Source: Desulfoscipio sp. XC116
GTDB taxonomy: Bacteria > Bacillota > Desulfotomaculia > Desulfotomaculales > Desulfallaceae
Length of the DNA stretch: 64,000 nt
Assembly (NCBI RefSeq): GCF_039851975.1
Contig: NZ_CP156660.1
Location: forward strand, 2,547,035-2,611,034
Direction of reading: 5' to 3'
In this document: positions 35,901 through 43,839 of the stretch, in pieces
Numbering within the stretch: position 1 is the stretch's first letter
Layout of the letters: each line of letters begins with the position of its first letter
The notes under the pieces: model-generated
Databases searched by the model: none
What the model saw: only the letters and a program-made list of their open reading frames with translations
What the model was told of the DNA's origin: nothing
Translations under genes and position numbers: made by a program

Positions 35901-36039
35901 TGCGTGTTCCGTTACCGGAATTCCGGCGGATGATATCAACGACGAACTTCATGTGAGAGCCTTTTCAACCGTAGGAACAGCAACAAAATACACGCCGGTG
36001 ACGACAGTCACTGTCAGCGGATTACTAACCCCATTATGA
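32752..36039 (+). CDS. Large secreted surface protein with Ig-like, MBG and YDG domains (copy 1)
   Basis: 1095 residues with a Sec signal peptide (KNKIILALLLVAALTIAQLP, cleavage near ALAA). After a shared SLEDLNLPNTLNAT segment, a unique region of about 430 residues has two jelly-roll-like modules (ENLLVNPDAESG...; SNIVINGDGTSITGW...). The shared C-terminal 580 residues follow: a cadherin-like module (YGDTYTLDLSDIFTD), an MBG module (KTPTAADLTYSLDNKTYNG), a YDG module (PLTITGGAAAAKTYDGTTSA), a bacterial Ig stretch and a conserved end domain (GAQARHNGDTNTYDIRF). No sortase motif or SLH. GAGGAGG precedes the ATG. The last six residues (GLLTPL) come from fusion to LivG debris, so the end is slightly altered. 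Confidence 0.85.
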   Translation: MQKNKIILALLLVAALTIAQLPVTALAASAGEPALDSGTNSEGGEIIAFYTLPEETANQTVALGTSLEDLNLPNTLNATPLLTGGLNGSGENLLVNPDAESGDSDVGWQNERGPVMGNSGGGRTGNYFQIRAQGHVSTNSIYYQDVDISSLGAQIDAGLIMISLNGYFFKEGNEETDQTKIRLEMLDADSDLVAGPFERSCSTEGGWPAQWEAFAISEGAVSGTRTLRVTMDAYVNGGGVNITYPGGPFSPPHYETIYHHAGFDDMSLTAVEDTSEAPVVSTIASQVTDSGSTLGPLGFTVSDTDTNLSSLTVSAYSSNQTLIPDANIEVSLSGANGAIRLRSVEYEIGEADVTIAVSDGNKTTRMRFRVTVYPAIQIGSNIVINGDGTSITGWTNPEGRFYSDGVKFIVGTVSSTEYFMYQDIDVTRFSNIFDKGMSRFTASCDATQGGKMIISGLAANGSTLWTKTSGSLIDAGTRKIRVSIGGPIGATVDNVSVILQNTLPTLKSGVPTEASASVTYGDTYTLDLSDIFTDAEGGPLNYKVSLNSAAAVDIPSSLYSYTPAKAGITTHKFLAYDNYNGYTDDNNRYKVTLTANKKTPTAADLTYSLDNKTYNGLAQSLNVTGPAGLGTMTVKYNGSAAAPKDAATYAVTVSIAEGTNYAATTADITLGDYTIAKAPLTITGGAAAAKTYDGTTSAALSAITFGGLQNSETLAIGTDYTVNEAAFDSADAGSGKTVTGTVALTDSGTAGNYLLSSTGLNLTGQSISKATAPTGVDQMLEVVKNHSQDYAFDLTTLLPAISSPKSLGTVTYVPSITANSDGVLSLLNYTSGNTLTIPVNPVAAADKTATIKVTVKSTNYADFDTVITVKTIDADTTAPTLTGPTAMTLAEGYSATSTGDYTITGTEPVEVTKTSGDSKITWNDATKKLDIAAGLTPGSYPVILTASNGTSPDATLTFTLTVSSVDEDGCLVTYKGAQARHNGDTNTYDIRFIAIINTLNAKEVGFVFSKTQAIPTRENAFVKATSTVYEEITASGSPVTAASLGGQYIIACSVTGIPADDINDELHVRAFSTVGTATKYTPVTTVTVSGLLTPL

Positions 36040-36228
36040 ACCTGGTGATGAACCTGTGCGACCGGGTGGCCGTGCTGAACTTCGGTCAAAAAATCGCCGA
36101 GGGAGCGCCGGGAACAGCCCGCGGGCAATCTTTCCGGAGGGGAACAGCAGATGCTGGCCATCGGCAGGGCACTGATGGTCCGGCCCAGACTGCTGCTGGA
36201 TGAACCCTCCGTGGGGCCGCCGCCGTAG
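36036..36228 (+). pseudogene. Fused LivG/LivF ABC-ATPase remnant
   Basis: The first part encodes the C-terminus of a LivG-type branched-chain amino acid ATPase ([23 protein letters not shown]). After a frame change comes the middle of LivF ([20 protein letters not shown] ... LLLDEPSVG) before a stop. The intervening LivG end and LivF start are missing. The adhesin copy 1 frame ends inside its first codon. Confidence 0.8.
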
Positions 36229-36253
36229 GAAGTAATAATTTTATTTTATCATG

Positions 36254-36420
36254 GTTAAGCTTATAAGGTTTGATTTTCCCCCTTTACATCAAGCTCGGAA
36301 AATCCAGAAACCCTGTAGCTTTATAATTCCGGTGGAGCATTACAATCTTCATTTATATGAAGTATAATAATTTAGAAAACAATTATATATATGGGTGATT
36401 TCATGGACTACATCACAATA
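36254..36420 (+). repeat. Regulator promoter block, copy 2
   Basis: Near-identical partner of 32067-32235, with a 2-nt shorter A/T tract before the ATG at 36403. Confidence 0.9.
36347..36368 (+). promoter_or_regulatory. Palindrome plus -10 box before regulator copy 2
   Basis: CTTCATTTATATGAAG directly followed by TATAAT (36363-36368). Confidence 0.6.
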
Positions 36421-36901
36421 TAAAGAAGAGGCAGCAAAATGGGGTGTATCTACACGGGCGATTACATACCATGTGGTGAGCGGACGCATCGAGGGCGCGA
36501 TAAAAAGGGGGAATCTGTGGCTCATTCCTCAGAATTCCCCTCAACCATCTGACGAACGGCGAAAGAAAAGCCTCATGCAAAGTGAAAAGGAACAGGTGGT
36601 ATCTAAAGACATATATGAATTATATGAACAAAACAGGCATGAAGGCCCATGGCCTTTTCAGTCTCTCTATGAAAATAAAGAGCTGTTTGCCCAGATCGTG
36701 AAGCACTTTCCCTATCCGATGCATATATGTGCGCCGGATGGCACGATGCTGCTGGCCAATGAAGAGTTTTTACAGTTCGCTAAAATATCCAATCCCGAAA
36801 GAATATATAAAAAATACAATGTATTGTTAAATCCAAACCTCGCCAGATGGGGAATAAAGGACTTTGTTTTGCGGGCGTTCCAAGGAGAAACCGATCTTTA
36901 A
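36403..36901 (+). pseudogene. HTH-PAS regulator, frameshifted and truncated (copy 2)
   Basis: Reads MDYITI, then one extra T shifts the frame; the rest continues as KEEAAKWGVSTRAITYHVVS and the PAS-like segment (FPYPMHICAPDGTMLLANEEF) before stopping after FQGETDL. The AraC half is missing. About 65% similar to the intact copy at 37025. Confidence 0.8.
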
Positions 36902-36965
36902 GTGGCTAATTGGCACCTTTAAGCCTATTTCCGTTAAGAGTCAACTCAGGGATTGTCCTTGAATT

Positions 36966-36987
36966 CTTCATCTGTTTGAAGTATAAT
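36966..36987 (+). promoter_or_regulatory. Palindrome plus -10 box before the intact regulator
   Basis: CTTCATCTGTTTGAAG directly followed by TATAATGAG. The arms are conserved although the flanks differ from copies 1 and 2, which argues for function, probably autoregulation. Confidence 0.6.
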
Positions 36988-37024
36988 GAGATAAACAAAT
37001 ACATCGTCAAATAGAGGATTTTTC

Positions 37025-37963
37025 ATGAATTACATAACGATAAAAGAAGCCGCAGAAAAATGGGGCGTATCCACACGGTCCATTACCTACCATGTGGTGT
37101 CGGGTCGGATTGCCGGAGCCGTAAAAACAGGGAACACTTGGCTGATCCCAAAAGAAACCGCCAAGCCGAAGGATAAAAGGCGTAAACAAGCCCCCTCGCA
37201 AACGGAAACAGAAGCGGTCATCCAGTCACCAATACCATTGATCGAAAACAAAGATGTATTTGCAGAAATCGTCAAGCAGCTTCCGTATCCGCTGCATATC
37301 TGCGCGCCGGATGGCACAATAATTTTCGCAAATGAAGCGTTTTTTGAGTTTGTTAAGTCTCCTACAAGAGAATTGATAAAGGGCAACAACCTACGCAACA
37401 ATCCGAACCTTGACAGATGGGGCGTAAAAGATTTTGTACGGCGGGCGTTTCAGGGAGAGATTGTCCACGCCTATGATCTTAGAGTGCCGCTTCAAGAACT
37501 GATCGAAAAGTATGGCGGCAATGCTGAGCTGCTTTCGGAAAGCCTGTATCACAATATGACGGCTTTTCCCATCCGTGATGCACACCATAAAATAGCATAT
37601 ATCGTGACTGTTTTTACCACTTCCCGGTATTATCAGGGCAGGGATGAAGTGATAAGGGGCAAAGAATACATAGATGAGCATTGGAAGGAAGAGTTTGATG
37701 CGGATGTACTGTCACGCATTGTCCATATGAGCAGGTATCACTACGCACGTTTATTTAAGGAACATGTGGGTATGACGCCCCACCACTATTATCAGAGCGT
37801 TAAGCTCCAAAAGCTCAAGAAAATGCTGTGTGACAGCAATCTGTCCATCGCCCAAGTGTTTAATGAATGTGGCGTGGATTACAACGGAAAGCTGTCAAAA
37901 AAACTCAAACAGGAATTGGGAATGACCCCATCCGAGTATCGGGCAATGATGATACAAGAATAG
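37025..37963 (+). CDS. HTH (excisionase-type) - PAS - AraC transcriptional regulator
   Basis: 312 residues in an unusual order. Residues 1-45 are an excisionase/MerR-like helix-turn-helix (YITIKEAAEKWGVSTRSITY ... GNTWLIPK). A PAS-like sensor follows at about 80-200 (YPLHICAPDGTIIFANEAFF). The C-terminal AraC-type DNA-binding domain spans about 215-310 (VLSRIVHMSRYHYARLFKEH ... GMTPSEYR). Two DNA-binding ends flanking a sensor suggest looping or dual-site control. A strong terminator follows. By position it is the likely regulator of the downstream surface-protein genes (inference). Confidence 0.8.
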   Translation: MNYITIKEAAEKWGVSTRSITYHVVSGRIAGAVKTGNTWLIPKETAKPKDKRRKQAPSQTETEAVIQSPIPLIENKDVFAEIVKQLPYPLHICAPDGTIIFANEAFFEFVKSPTRELIKGNNLRNNPNLDRWGVKDFVRRAFQGEIVHAYDLRVPLQELIEKYGGNAELLSESLYHNMTAFPIRDAHHKIAYIVTVFTTSRYYQGRDEVIRGKEYIDEHWKEEFDADVLSRIVHMSRYHYARLFKEHVGMTPHHYYQSVKLQKLKKMLCDSNLSIAQVFNECGVDYNGKLSKKLKQELGMTPSEYRAMMIQE

Positions 37964-37976
37964 AAAAATTAAGAGA

Positions 37977-38014
37977 AAGACTTCCGGCTGCCACGGTTCG
38001 GAGGTCTTTTTTTG
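37977..38014 (+). terminator. Terminator of the regulator gene
   Basis: GACTTCCG/CGGAGGTC stem with a 12-nt loop and TTTTTTTG. Confidence 0.9.
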
Positions 38015-38088
38015 TGTGCAAAACAGCACAAAAGTCAGCAAATACCGCCACGAAAACAGTAATCCCTTTCTCCTCATGAGCGCTAAAA

Positions 38089-38748
38089 TTGTATTTACAA
38101 AATAGCGGCTGTCCCAATCGGGACGCACTTGAGGAATTGCCGGACGAAATCCGCCGGCAGAACACCGCCGAGCTCATATTCCCCGAAACGGTGGGCGGTA
38201 CGGTGGAGGGCGAAGCCGTACAAGTTCCGGTGACATGGCAGACGGAGCAGGACGATGACGAGAACGCCCCCGAGCACGGGCTTTATGTGTTTGACGCTGT
38301 GCCGGGCGAGGGCTATACCCTTGCGGGCGGCCTTGAAGCGCTCCGCATCACGGTGTATATCCCCGAAACGGTCAGCCGCTTTGCGCCTTTCCGTATGGGC
38401 GGCGGCGGTACAGGCATAAGTCCGCTGGAAATTACCACGGCGGCGCAGCTTGCGGAAATTGCCGAGCTGGTCAATGCGGGACGGTTGGAGAGCTTTTTGC
38501 TCAATGACGCCAGCGCAAAGGTTTATCTGAAGCTGATGAACGACCTCGACCTCTCCGCATATGGTCAAGACTACAACGGCGGCAAGGGCTGGCAGCCGAT
38601 TGGAGGTTATATCAACAACAAAGTGATGCCTTTTAAGAGCAACTTTGACGGCGGCAGGTATACGATTTCTGGACTGTACATCAACGACAGCTCCCGTGAC
38701 TACGTTGGCTTGTTCGGCATGATCGAATCAGCTACGATACAAAATTAG
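38089..38748 (+). pseudogene. Fragment of a GLUG/Ig surface protein
   Basis: About 219 codons that lack a signal peptide and start codon context. They contain an Ig-like segment (ALEELPDEI ... PVTWQTEQDD ... GYTLAGGLE) matching the 5' end of the intact surface proteins, then an ITTAAQLAEIAELVNAG / GYNGGKGWQPIGG / YVGLFGMIE segment typical of GLUG-repeat adhesins. It ends exactly where the adhesin 5' block (38747 on) begins. Confidence 0.75.
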
Positions 38749-39150
38749 CAAATCTATCCGATCCGGTGAAACTGTTCACGAGCGATAGATCAGGCAGAAA
38801 GATATTATCCTCTGAGTATAGGGAGGCTGTTTTTTTCCCCTTACCCAAGATGAGGGACAAACCACCAGGGGAGCAGTGATATTTATGAAATGAGGTTCTA
38901 TGAAAACAGAGTTATGATCAAAACGAATAATGAGGAGGAAAAGCCATGCAAAAAACCAAAATAATTTTGGCTCTTTTACTTGTCGCAGCCTTAACCATTG
39001 CGCAACTGCCTGTGACGGCGCTGGCGGCCAGTGCGGGCGAAGGCGGCGAGATCATCGCTTTCGACACACTGCCGGAGGAAACGGCAAACCAAACGGTAGC
39101 TTTAGGCACCTCTCTGGAGGATTTGAATTTGCCAAACACCCTGAACGCAA
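38747..39150 (+). repeat. Adhesin 5' block, copy 2
   Basis: Partner of 32579-32991. Contains the ribosome site, signal peptide and SLEDLNLPNTLNAT segment; a 33-bp insertion lies before the ribosome site. Confidence 0.85.
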
Positions 39151-42131
39151 CCGTGCGCGTGGTAGCCGAGGATACAGAAGCACCCGAGCCGGAAACAACG
39201 GAGATAAATATTCCAATTCCTGTGGAGTGGGCATCTTCACCCGATTATGACGGCGAAAAGGCCGGGGCTTACATCTTTAACGCTCAAGTATCGGGTTATA
39301 CTCTAAATGCTGATCTGCCTGAAATTGCAATCACAGTCGGCAAAGCGGCGCCGATTCTTGCAGCTCTCGCGGGCGCGGTCTGCAATGTCAACGGGGTGGA
39401 TTACACCGATTCCATTCGGGCTATTAGAGATGCCTTTGAAAATGGGGGAACTTTGACGCTGCTGCAAGATATCGACTGTAATGAACCTGTTGATTTACTC
39501 GCAACGCGAACCCTTGAAGTTAATCTAAATGGGTACACGTTGAACATCAACAGTAAACTACAAGCCTTCAGCGACTCAACCCTTAACCTTGTTGGGGAGG
39601 GGGAAAACGCGCATCTGAACATTAATGGTGCTGCGGTCGTACTTCAGAATAAGGCCAAAGCAAGGGTCTCTAATATTTATTCACCTGACGGATACGCCGC
39701 TGAGCTCGCAAATTTCTGCTCATTAACCGTTTCCGGGGATGCGCGCGGCGATGAAAAAGGCGTGTGGATTAATGGCAGCAAATCCTCACTGCATATAGGT
39801 GGGGACCTTATTGTTACAAATGCCTCCTACGGCATTGATGCCAGATTCAGTACTGGTACCAGTGAAAATAGTATTATGATTGGAGGCGATCTTTGTGTGA
39901 CCGGTTCCAGACCTGTGGGGGTGTACGCAACAGATATCACCACCACAATAAACGGCGGGATCTATCTGCAAGGAGCACCGGAAAGCATTGCCATTAAGAT
40001 GGGTATAGAGCCCTCGAAAACTTTCTCCCTTGGCGAGGGGACATATAATTCAGGCACCGGCTATTTTGAATACACCTTCTATAATAGCAAGGTTCATGTC
40101 AAGGGTCATGCGCTGACTGTCGCCGCAGGTACCGGCGGCACTGTGACCCCCGATTCGGGCCCCTTCGAGGGCGGACGGGTTGTCAATCTTTCGGCAACGC
40201 CCGCCAACATTCATTCTGCCTTCAACAACTGGACCAGTGTAGGCGGAGGAACTTTCACCGACAGCAATGCCGCTTCCACAACATTTATCATGCCGTCCAC
40301 GGACACGACGGTTACGGCAAATTTCACATTCGCAAACACCCTGCCCACCCTCAAAAGCGGTGTCCAGACGGAAGCTTCGGCGAGCGTGACATTAGGCGAT
40401 ACGTATACCCTTGACTTATCTGATATTTTCACCGACACCGATGAAGACCCTCTAAAGTACAAGGTGTCGTTAAACGGCGTGGGGGCTGTATATATAGAAG
40501 ATTCTTCATCATATTCTTCACTATATACATATACACCTACAGAATTGGGTACAACAACGCACAAATTTCTCGCACACGACGACTACAACGGATATACCGA
40601 CAATAACAACAAATATAAAGTAACCTTGACGGCGAACAAAAAAACACCCACGGCGGCTGATTTGACCTATAGCCTTGCCAATAAAACCTATAACGGATTG
40701 GCGCAGTCTCTAAACGTGACCGGCCCATCAGGGCTTGGCACGATGACGGTCAAATATAACGGCAGCGCTACTGCTCCCAGAGACGCCACTACTTACGCCG
40801 TCACGGTGAGCATAGCGGAGGGCACAAACTATGCTGCGACAACCGCAGATATTACCCTGGGTGATTACACCATCGCTAAGGCGCCGCTGACCATTACCGG
40901 CGGGGCAGCGGCAGCGAAAACCTACGATGGTACGACAAGCGCCGCGCTAAGCGCCATAACCTTCGACGGACTGCAAAACAGCGAAACGTTGGCTATCGGT
41001 ACCGACTACACCGTAACCGAAGCTGCCTTTGACAGCGCGGACGCGGGCAGCGACAAGACCGTAACCGGCGCGGTGATGCTTGCCGGTTCGGGAACAGCCA
41101 AGAATTATACCCTGAGCAGCACTGGCTTAAACCTAACGGGACAGAGCATCAGCAAGGCCGCCGCGCCAACCGGCGTCGATCAGATGTTAGAAGTGGTCAA
41201 GAATCATTCGCAGGACTACCCCTTCGACCTGACCACCCTACTGCCGGCCATCAGCAGTCCGAAGTCCTTGGGGACGGTGGCATACGTTCCTTCGATTACC
41301 GCCAACGGCGACGGTGTGCTGGGTTCGCTTAATTATACCTCCGGCGATACGCTGACCATTCCGGTGAACCCGGTAGCCGCCGCGGATAAAACCGCCACCA
41401 TTAAGGTAACGGTAAAAAGTACGAACTATGCGGATTTCGACACGGTTATCACCGTAAAGACCATTGATGCCGATACTACAGCCCCCACCCTCACCGGCCC
41501 GACGGCCATGACGCTAGCGGAAGGCTACGGCGCCACCTCCACCGGGGACTACACCATTACGGGCACGGAGCCGGTGGAGGTAACCAAGACCTCCGGGGAC
41601 AGCAAAATCACATGGAACGATGCGACAAAGAAGCTGGACATCGCGGCGGGACTCACGCCAGGCAGCTATCCGGTTATCCTGACAGCAAGCAACGGCACCT
41701 CGCCCGACGCTACGCTAACCTTCACCCTGACAGTGAGTTCAGTTGACGAGGACGGCTGCCTGGTAACATACAAGGGGGCGCAAGCGAGACATAACGGGGA
41801 CACAAATACCTATGATATTCGTTTTATCGCCATTATCAATACCCTGAACGCCAAGGAAGTCGGCTTTGTTTTCTCAAAAACCCAGGCAATCCCCACCAGG
41901 GAGAATGCTTCCGAGAAAGCGACCTCGACGGTATATACCCAGATAACAGCCTCAGGTTCACCCGTAACGGCAAAAAGCCTGGGAGGGCAGTATATCATTG
42001 CGTGTACCGTTACCGAAATTCTGGAAAGTGACATTAAAGTTCCGCTCTATGTCAGAGCTTTTTCAACAGTGGGAACAGCAACAAAATACACGCCGGTGAC
42101 CACAGTCACTGTCAAGGATTTAATTGATTAG
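38946..42131 (+). CDS. Large secreted surface protein with beta-helix-like, MBG and YDG domains (copy 2)
   Basis: 1061 residues. Signal peptide and first about 60 residues match copy 1. The middle (about 65-460) is unrelated to copy 1: an Ig-like PVEWASSPDYDGEKAGAYIF module, a right-handed beta-helix-like stretch (LNINGAAVVLQNKAKARVSN, GGDLIVTNASYG) and an InlB/DUF-type repeat (GTGGTVTPDSGPFEGG). From NTLPTLKSGV on, about 590 residues are nearly identical to copy 1 and end TVTVKDLID. The stop is followed at once by the RiPP precursor gene. Confidence 0.87.
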   Translation: MQKTKIILALLLVAALTIAQLPVTALAASAGEGGEIIAFDTLPEETANQTVALGTSLEDLNLPNTLNATVRVVAEDTEAPEPETTEINIPIPVEWASSPDYDGEKAGAYIFNAQVSGYTLNADLPEIAITVGKAAPILAALAGAVCNVNGVDYTDSIRAIRDAFENGGTLTLLQDIDCNEPVDLLATRTLEVNLNGYTLNINSKLQAFSDSTLNLVGEGENAHLNINGAAVVLQNKAKARVSNIYSPDGYAAELANFCSLTVSGDARGDEKGVWINGSKSSLHIGGDLIVTNASYGIDARFSTGTSENSIMIGGDLCVTGSRPVGVYATDITTTINGGIYLQGAPESIAIKMGIEPSKTFSLGEGTYNSGTGYFEYTFYNSKVHVKGHALTVAAGTGGTVTPDSGPFEGGRVVNLSATPANIHSAFNNWTSVGGGTFTDSNAASTTFIMPSTDTTVTANFTFANTLPTLKSGVQTEASASVTLGDTYTLDLSDIFTDTDEDPLKYKVSLNGVGAVYIEDSSSYSSLYTYTPTELGTTTHKFLAHDDYNGYTDNNNKYKVTLTANKKTPTAADLTYSLANKTYNGLAQSLNVTGPSGLGTMTVKYNGSATAPRDATTYAVTVSIAEGTNYAATTADITLGDYTIAKAPLTITGGAAAAKTYDGTTSAALSAITFDGLQNSETLAIGTDYTVTEAAFDSADAGSDKTVTGAVMLAGSGTAKNYTLSSTGLNLTGQSISKAAAPTGVDQMLEVVKNHSQDYPFDLTTLLPAISSPKSLGTVAYVPSITANGDGVLGSLNYTSGDTLTIPVNPVAAADKTATIKVTVKSTNYADFDTVITVKTIDADTTAPTLTGPTAMTLAEGYGATSTGDYTITGTEPVEVTKTSGDSKITWNDATKKLDIAAGLTPGSYPVILTASNGTSPDATLTFTLTVSSVDEDGCLVTYKGAQARHNGDTNTYDIRFIAIINTLNAKEVGFVFSKTQAIPTRENASEKATSTVYTQITASGSPVTAKSLGGQYIIACTVTEILESDIKVPLYVRAFSTVGTATKYTPVTTVTVKDLID
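40337..42100 (+). repeat. Adhesin 3' block (partner about 34250-36010)
   Basis: About 1.75 kb near-identical to copy 1, coding for the cadherin-like, MBG, YDG and end domains. Differences are concentrated in a few patches, such as the SSSYSSLYTYTPTEL insertion and the last 25 codons. Confidence 0.88.
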
Positions 42132-42144
42132 GGAGGTGTTTGTT

Positions 42145-42273
42145 ATGAAAAAGGCTTATGAAAAGCCGGAGATTGAAATTATAACATTTGAACCGGAGGA
42201 TATCCTGGCAAGTACATTAACCAACGGGGGCAGCGGGACCGGCGACGAATTCGGCTGGGGCGACATTCGTTAA
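42145..42273 (+). CDS. RiPP precursor peptide, lasso-like
   Basis: 42 residues. The leader has the lasso-type recognition motif Y-x-x-P-x-I (YEKPEI, 5-10) preceded by MKKA, then an acidic/hydrophobic segment ending in STLTN. If cleaved before Gly28 the leader has Thr at position -2 (Thr26), as lasso leaders do, and the core GGSGTGDEFGWGDIR has acids at core positions 7 and 8, where lasso rings close onto residue 1. GGGAGGTG lies 6 nt before the ATG; 13 nt after the surface-protein stop. Kinase, PqqD-like and peptidase genes follow. Confidence 0.65.
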   Translation: MKKAYEKPEIEIITFEPEDILASTLTNGGSGTGDEFGWGDIR

Positions 42274-42286
42274 AAAGCATGGCTGG

Positions 42287-42330
42287 CTGAACATGACAGG
42301 CGGTTAAAGCCCCCTGTCCTGTTCAGCCCA
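42287..42330 (+). promoter_or_regulatory. Long hairpin between precursor and biosynthetic genes
   Basis: GGCTGAACA/TGTTCAGCC plus GACAGG/CCTGTC with one internal mismatch. No T-run follows, so it may protect the precursor mRNA end or attenuate rather than terminate fully. Confidence 0.6.
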
Positions 42331-42369
42331 TGTGTATCCCTCATCGGGCCGGAAAGGAAGAAAATCAAT

Positions 42370-43104
42370 TTGAACCATTACAAAATAGCCGACTTGACCG
42401 TGGCAATGGAAGGCGCGGGAGAAACCCTGCAAAGATTAATGAAGCCCTACGGGGCGGATACAAAGGGAAAAGCGGATATTACCATGAGTATCGACAGGGA
42501 AAAAATGCACAAGACCGGAGCAAAATATCCCCATCTGTCACTTGACGAGTGGGAATACATTCAGACGGGCTATGCCTTTGCCTGCAAGCTGCTGGACTTT
42601 GACGGATTCTGCCTCCACGCTTCGGCAGTGGCGCTGGATGGCCAAGCGGTCCTGTTTTCCGGCCCCTGCGGTACGGGCAAATCCACCCATACCCATCTGT
42701 GGCGGCAATATTTTGGCCCGGACCGGGCGGTGGTTATCAATGACGACAAGCCGCTGTTGCGCCGGACAGAGGATATTTTTTACGTCTATGGCGCACCCTG
42801 GAGCGGGAAAAGCGCCTTGAATAACAATATCCGTGTCCCCCTCAGTGCGGTTGTTTTTCTGAAACAGGCAAAGGAAAATCATATCCGGCGCTTGAGCAAT
42901 AAGGAAGCGGTGCAAATGCTGTTTTACCAGAGCCAGCGTCCGGGCGGCGACAGGGACAGGATAAACAGGCTTTTAACCCTGATGGACGCCCTGCTGCAAA
43001 AGATACCGGTCTATCAACTGGACTGCGACATCAGCATTGATGCGGTAAAAACGGCATATTACGAAATCTGTCAATCAAGAATGGAAACGAGGAATGAAAA
43101 ATGA
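42370..43104 (+). CDS. HPr-kinase-like peptide kinase
   Basis: 244 residues of the HprK/PEPCK-like fold: Walker A GPCGTGKST (98-106), INDDKPLL as the metal/catalytic segment and the WSGKSALNNN loop. Lacks the N-terminal domain of true HprK. Such stand-alone kinases phosphorylate Ser/Thr of lasso peptides such as paeninodin. Its position right after the precursor supports this; the core has Ser and Thr but no C-terminal Ser. TTG start after GGAAAGGAAG. Confidence 0.72.
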   Translation: MNHYKIADLTVAMEGAGETLQRLMKPYGADTKGKADITMSIDREKMHKTGAKYPHLSLDEWEYIQTGYAFACKLLDFDGFCLHASAVALDGQAVLFSGPCGTGKSTHTHLWRQYFGPDRAVVINDDKPLLRRTEDIFYVYGAPWSGKSALNNNIRVPLSAVVFLKQAKENHIRRLSNKEAVQMLFYQSQRPGGDRDRINRLLTLMDALLQKIPVYQLDCDISIDAVKTAYYEICQSRMETRNEK

Positions 43105-43364
43105 AGATAAAGTCCGATTATGTGATGCGCGAGGTTGCCGGAACCTGTGTGGTGGTGCCCACAGGCAAGGCGTCCATCGATTTTTCCGGCATGATCAGCT
43201 TAAACGGCACCGGTGCGTTTTTGTGGAAACAGCTTGCGGAGGATAAGACCGAGCAGGAATTGCTTTCCGCCATGCTGGAGGAATATGAAACGGATGAAGC
43301 CACCGTCAAAGCCGATATATCCGAATTTCTCCAGAAGTTAAAGGAAGCTGATCTCCTTGAATAA
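43101..43364 (+). CDS. PqqD-like RiPP recognition element (B1-type)
   Basis: 87 residues, winged-helix PqqD family: VMREVAGTCVVVPTGKASID, then LNGTGAFLWKQL and a C-terminal helix pair. In lasso and other RiPP systems this domain binds the YxxPxL leader motif and presents the substrate to the protease/cyclase. The ATG overlaps the kinase stop. Confidence 0.82.
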   Translation: MKIKSDYVMREVAGTCVVVPTGKASIDFSGMISLNGTGAFLWKQLAEDKTEQELLSAMLEEYETDEATVKADISEFLQKLKEADLLE

Positions 43365-43839
43365 AATAGTTGCCATGTCGGAGCTTTCACCGCTGATGAA
43401 GGAGACCCTGGAAAACGGCGGAGAAGTTATTTTTACACCAACCGGCGACAGTATGCGCCCCCTGCTGCGCCACTGCGAGGATAAGGTGTGCATTATGAAA
43501 CCGCGGGGAAACTGTTTGAAAAAATATGATATCCCTTTATTTATCCGCAATAACGGCCAATATGTCCTGCACAGGATCGTGGCGGTAAAAGCGGACGGCT
43601 ATGTCGTCACCGGAGATAATCAGTACGTCAAGGAATACCGGGTGCAGCATTCCCAGGTCATCGGCGTAGTCAGAGGAATCTGGCGGAACGGTAAATACAT
43701 ATCCTGTGAAGGTTTTTGGTATCAAGTATATTGCAGGTTCTGGGTATGGATATATCCCCTCCGGTGGATTTATTTAAGAGCAAGGCAAGTCTTTTTTAGA
43801 ATGAAAAGGTTTTTGGGAGATAAAGCCTATGAAGGATAA
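43357..43839 (+). CDS. S26/S24-type signal-peptidase-like protease
   Basis: 160 residues. GDSMRPLL carries the nucleophile Ser32; the second catalytic segment is YVLHRIVAV, with His72 where ER/SipW-type signal peptidases have His rather than Lys, followed by VVTGDNQYV. No clear N-terminal membrane helix, but a hydrophobic/aromatic C-terminal stretch (FWVWIYPLRWIYLR). It could remove the leader of the neighbouring precursor in place of a B2 protease (inference). The start is TTG at 43357 overlapping the PqqD stop. Confidence 0.7.
   Translation: MNKIVAMSELSPLMKETLENGGEVIFTPTGDSMRPLLRHCEDKVCIMKPRGNCLKKYDIPLFIRNNGQYVLHRIVAVKADGYVVTGDNQYVKEYRVQHSQVIGVVRGIWRNGKYISCEGFWYQVYCRFWVWIYPLRWIYLRARQVFFRMKRFLGDKAYEG

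Noticed and set aside
42145-42273. Precursor as simply the C-terminal tail of the surface protein
   Set aside because: The surface-protein stop is clear and the peptide has its own strong ribosome site and a leader motif matched by the adjacent PqqD-like protein.
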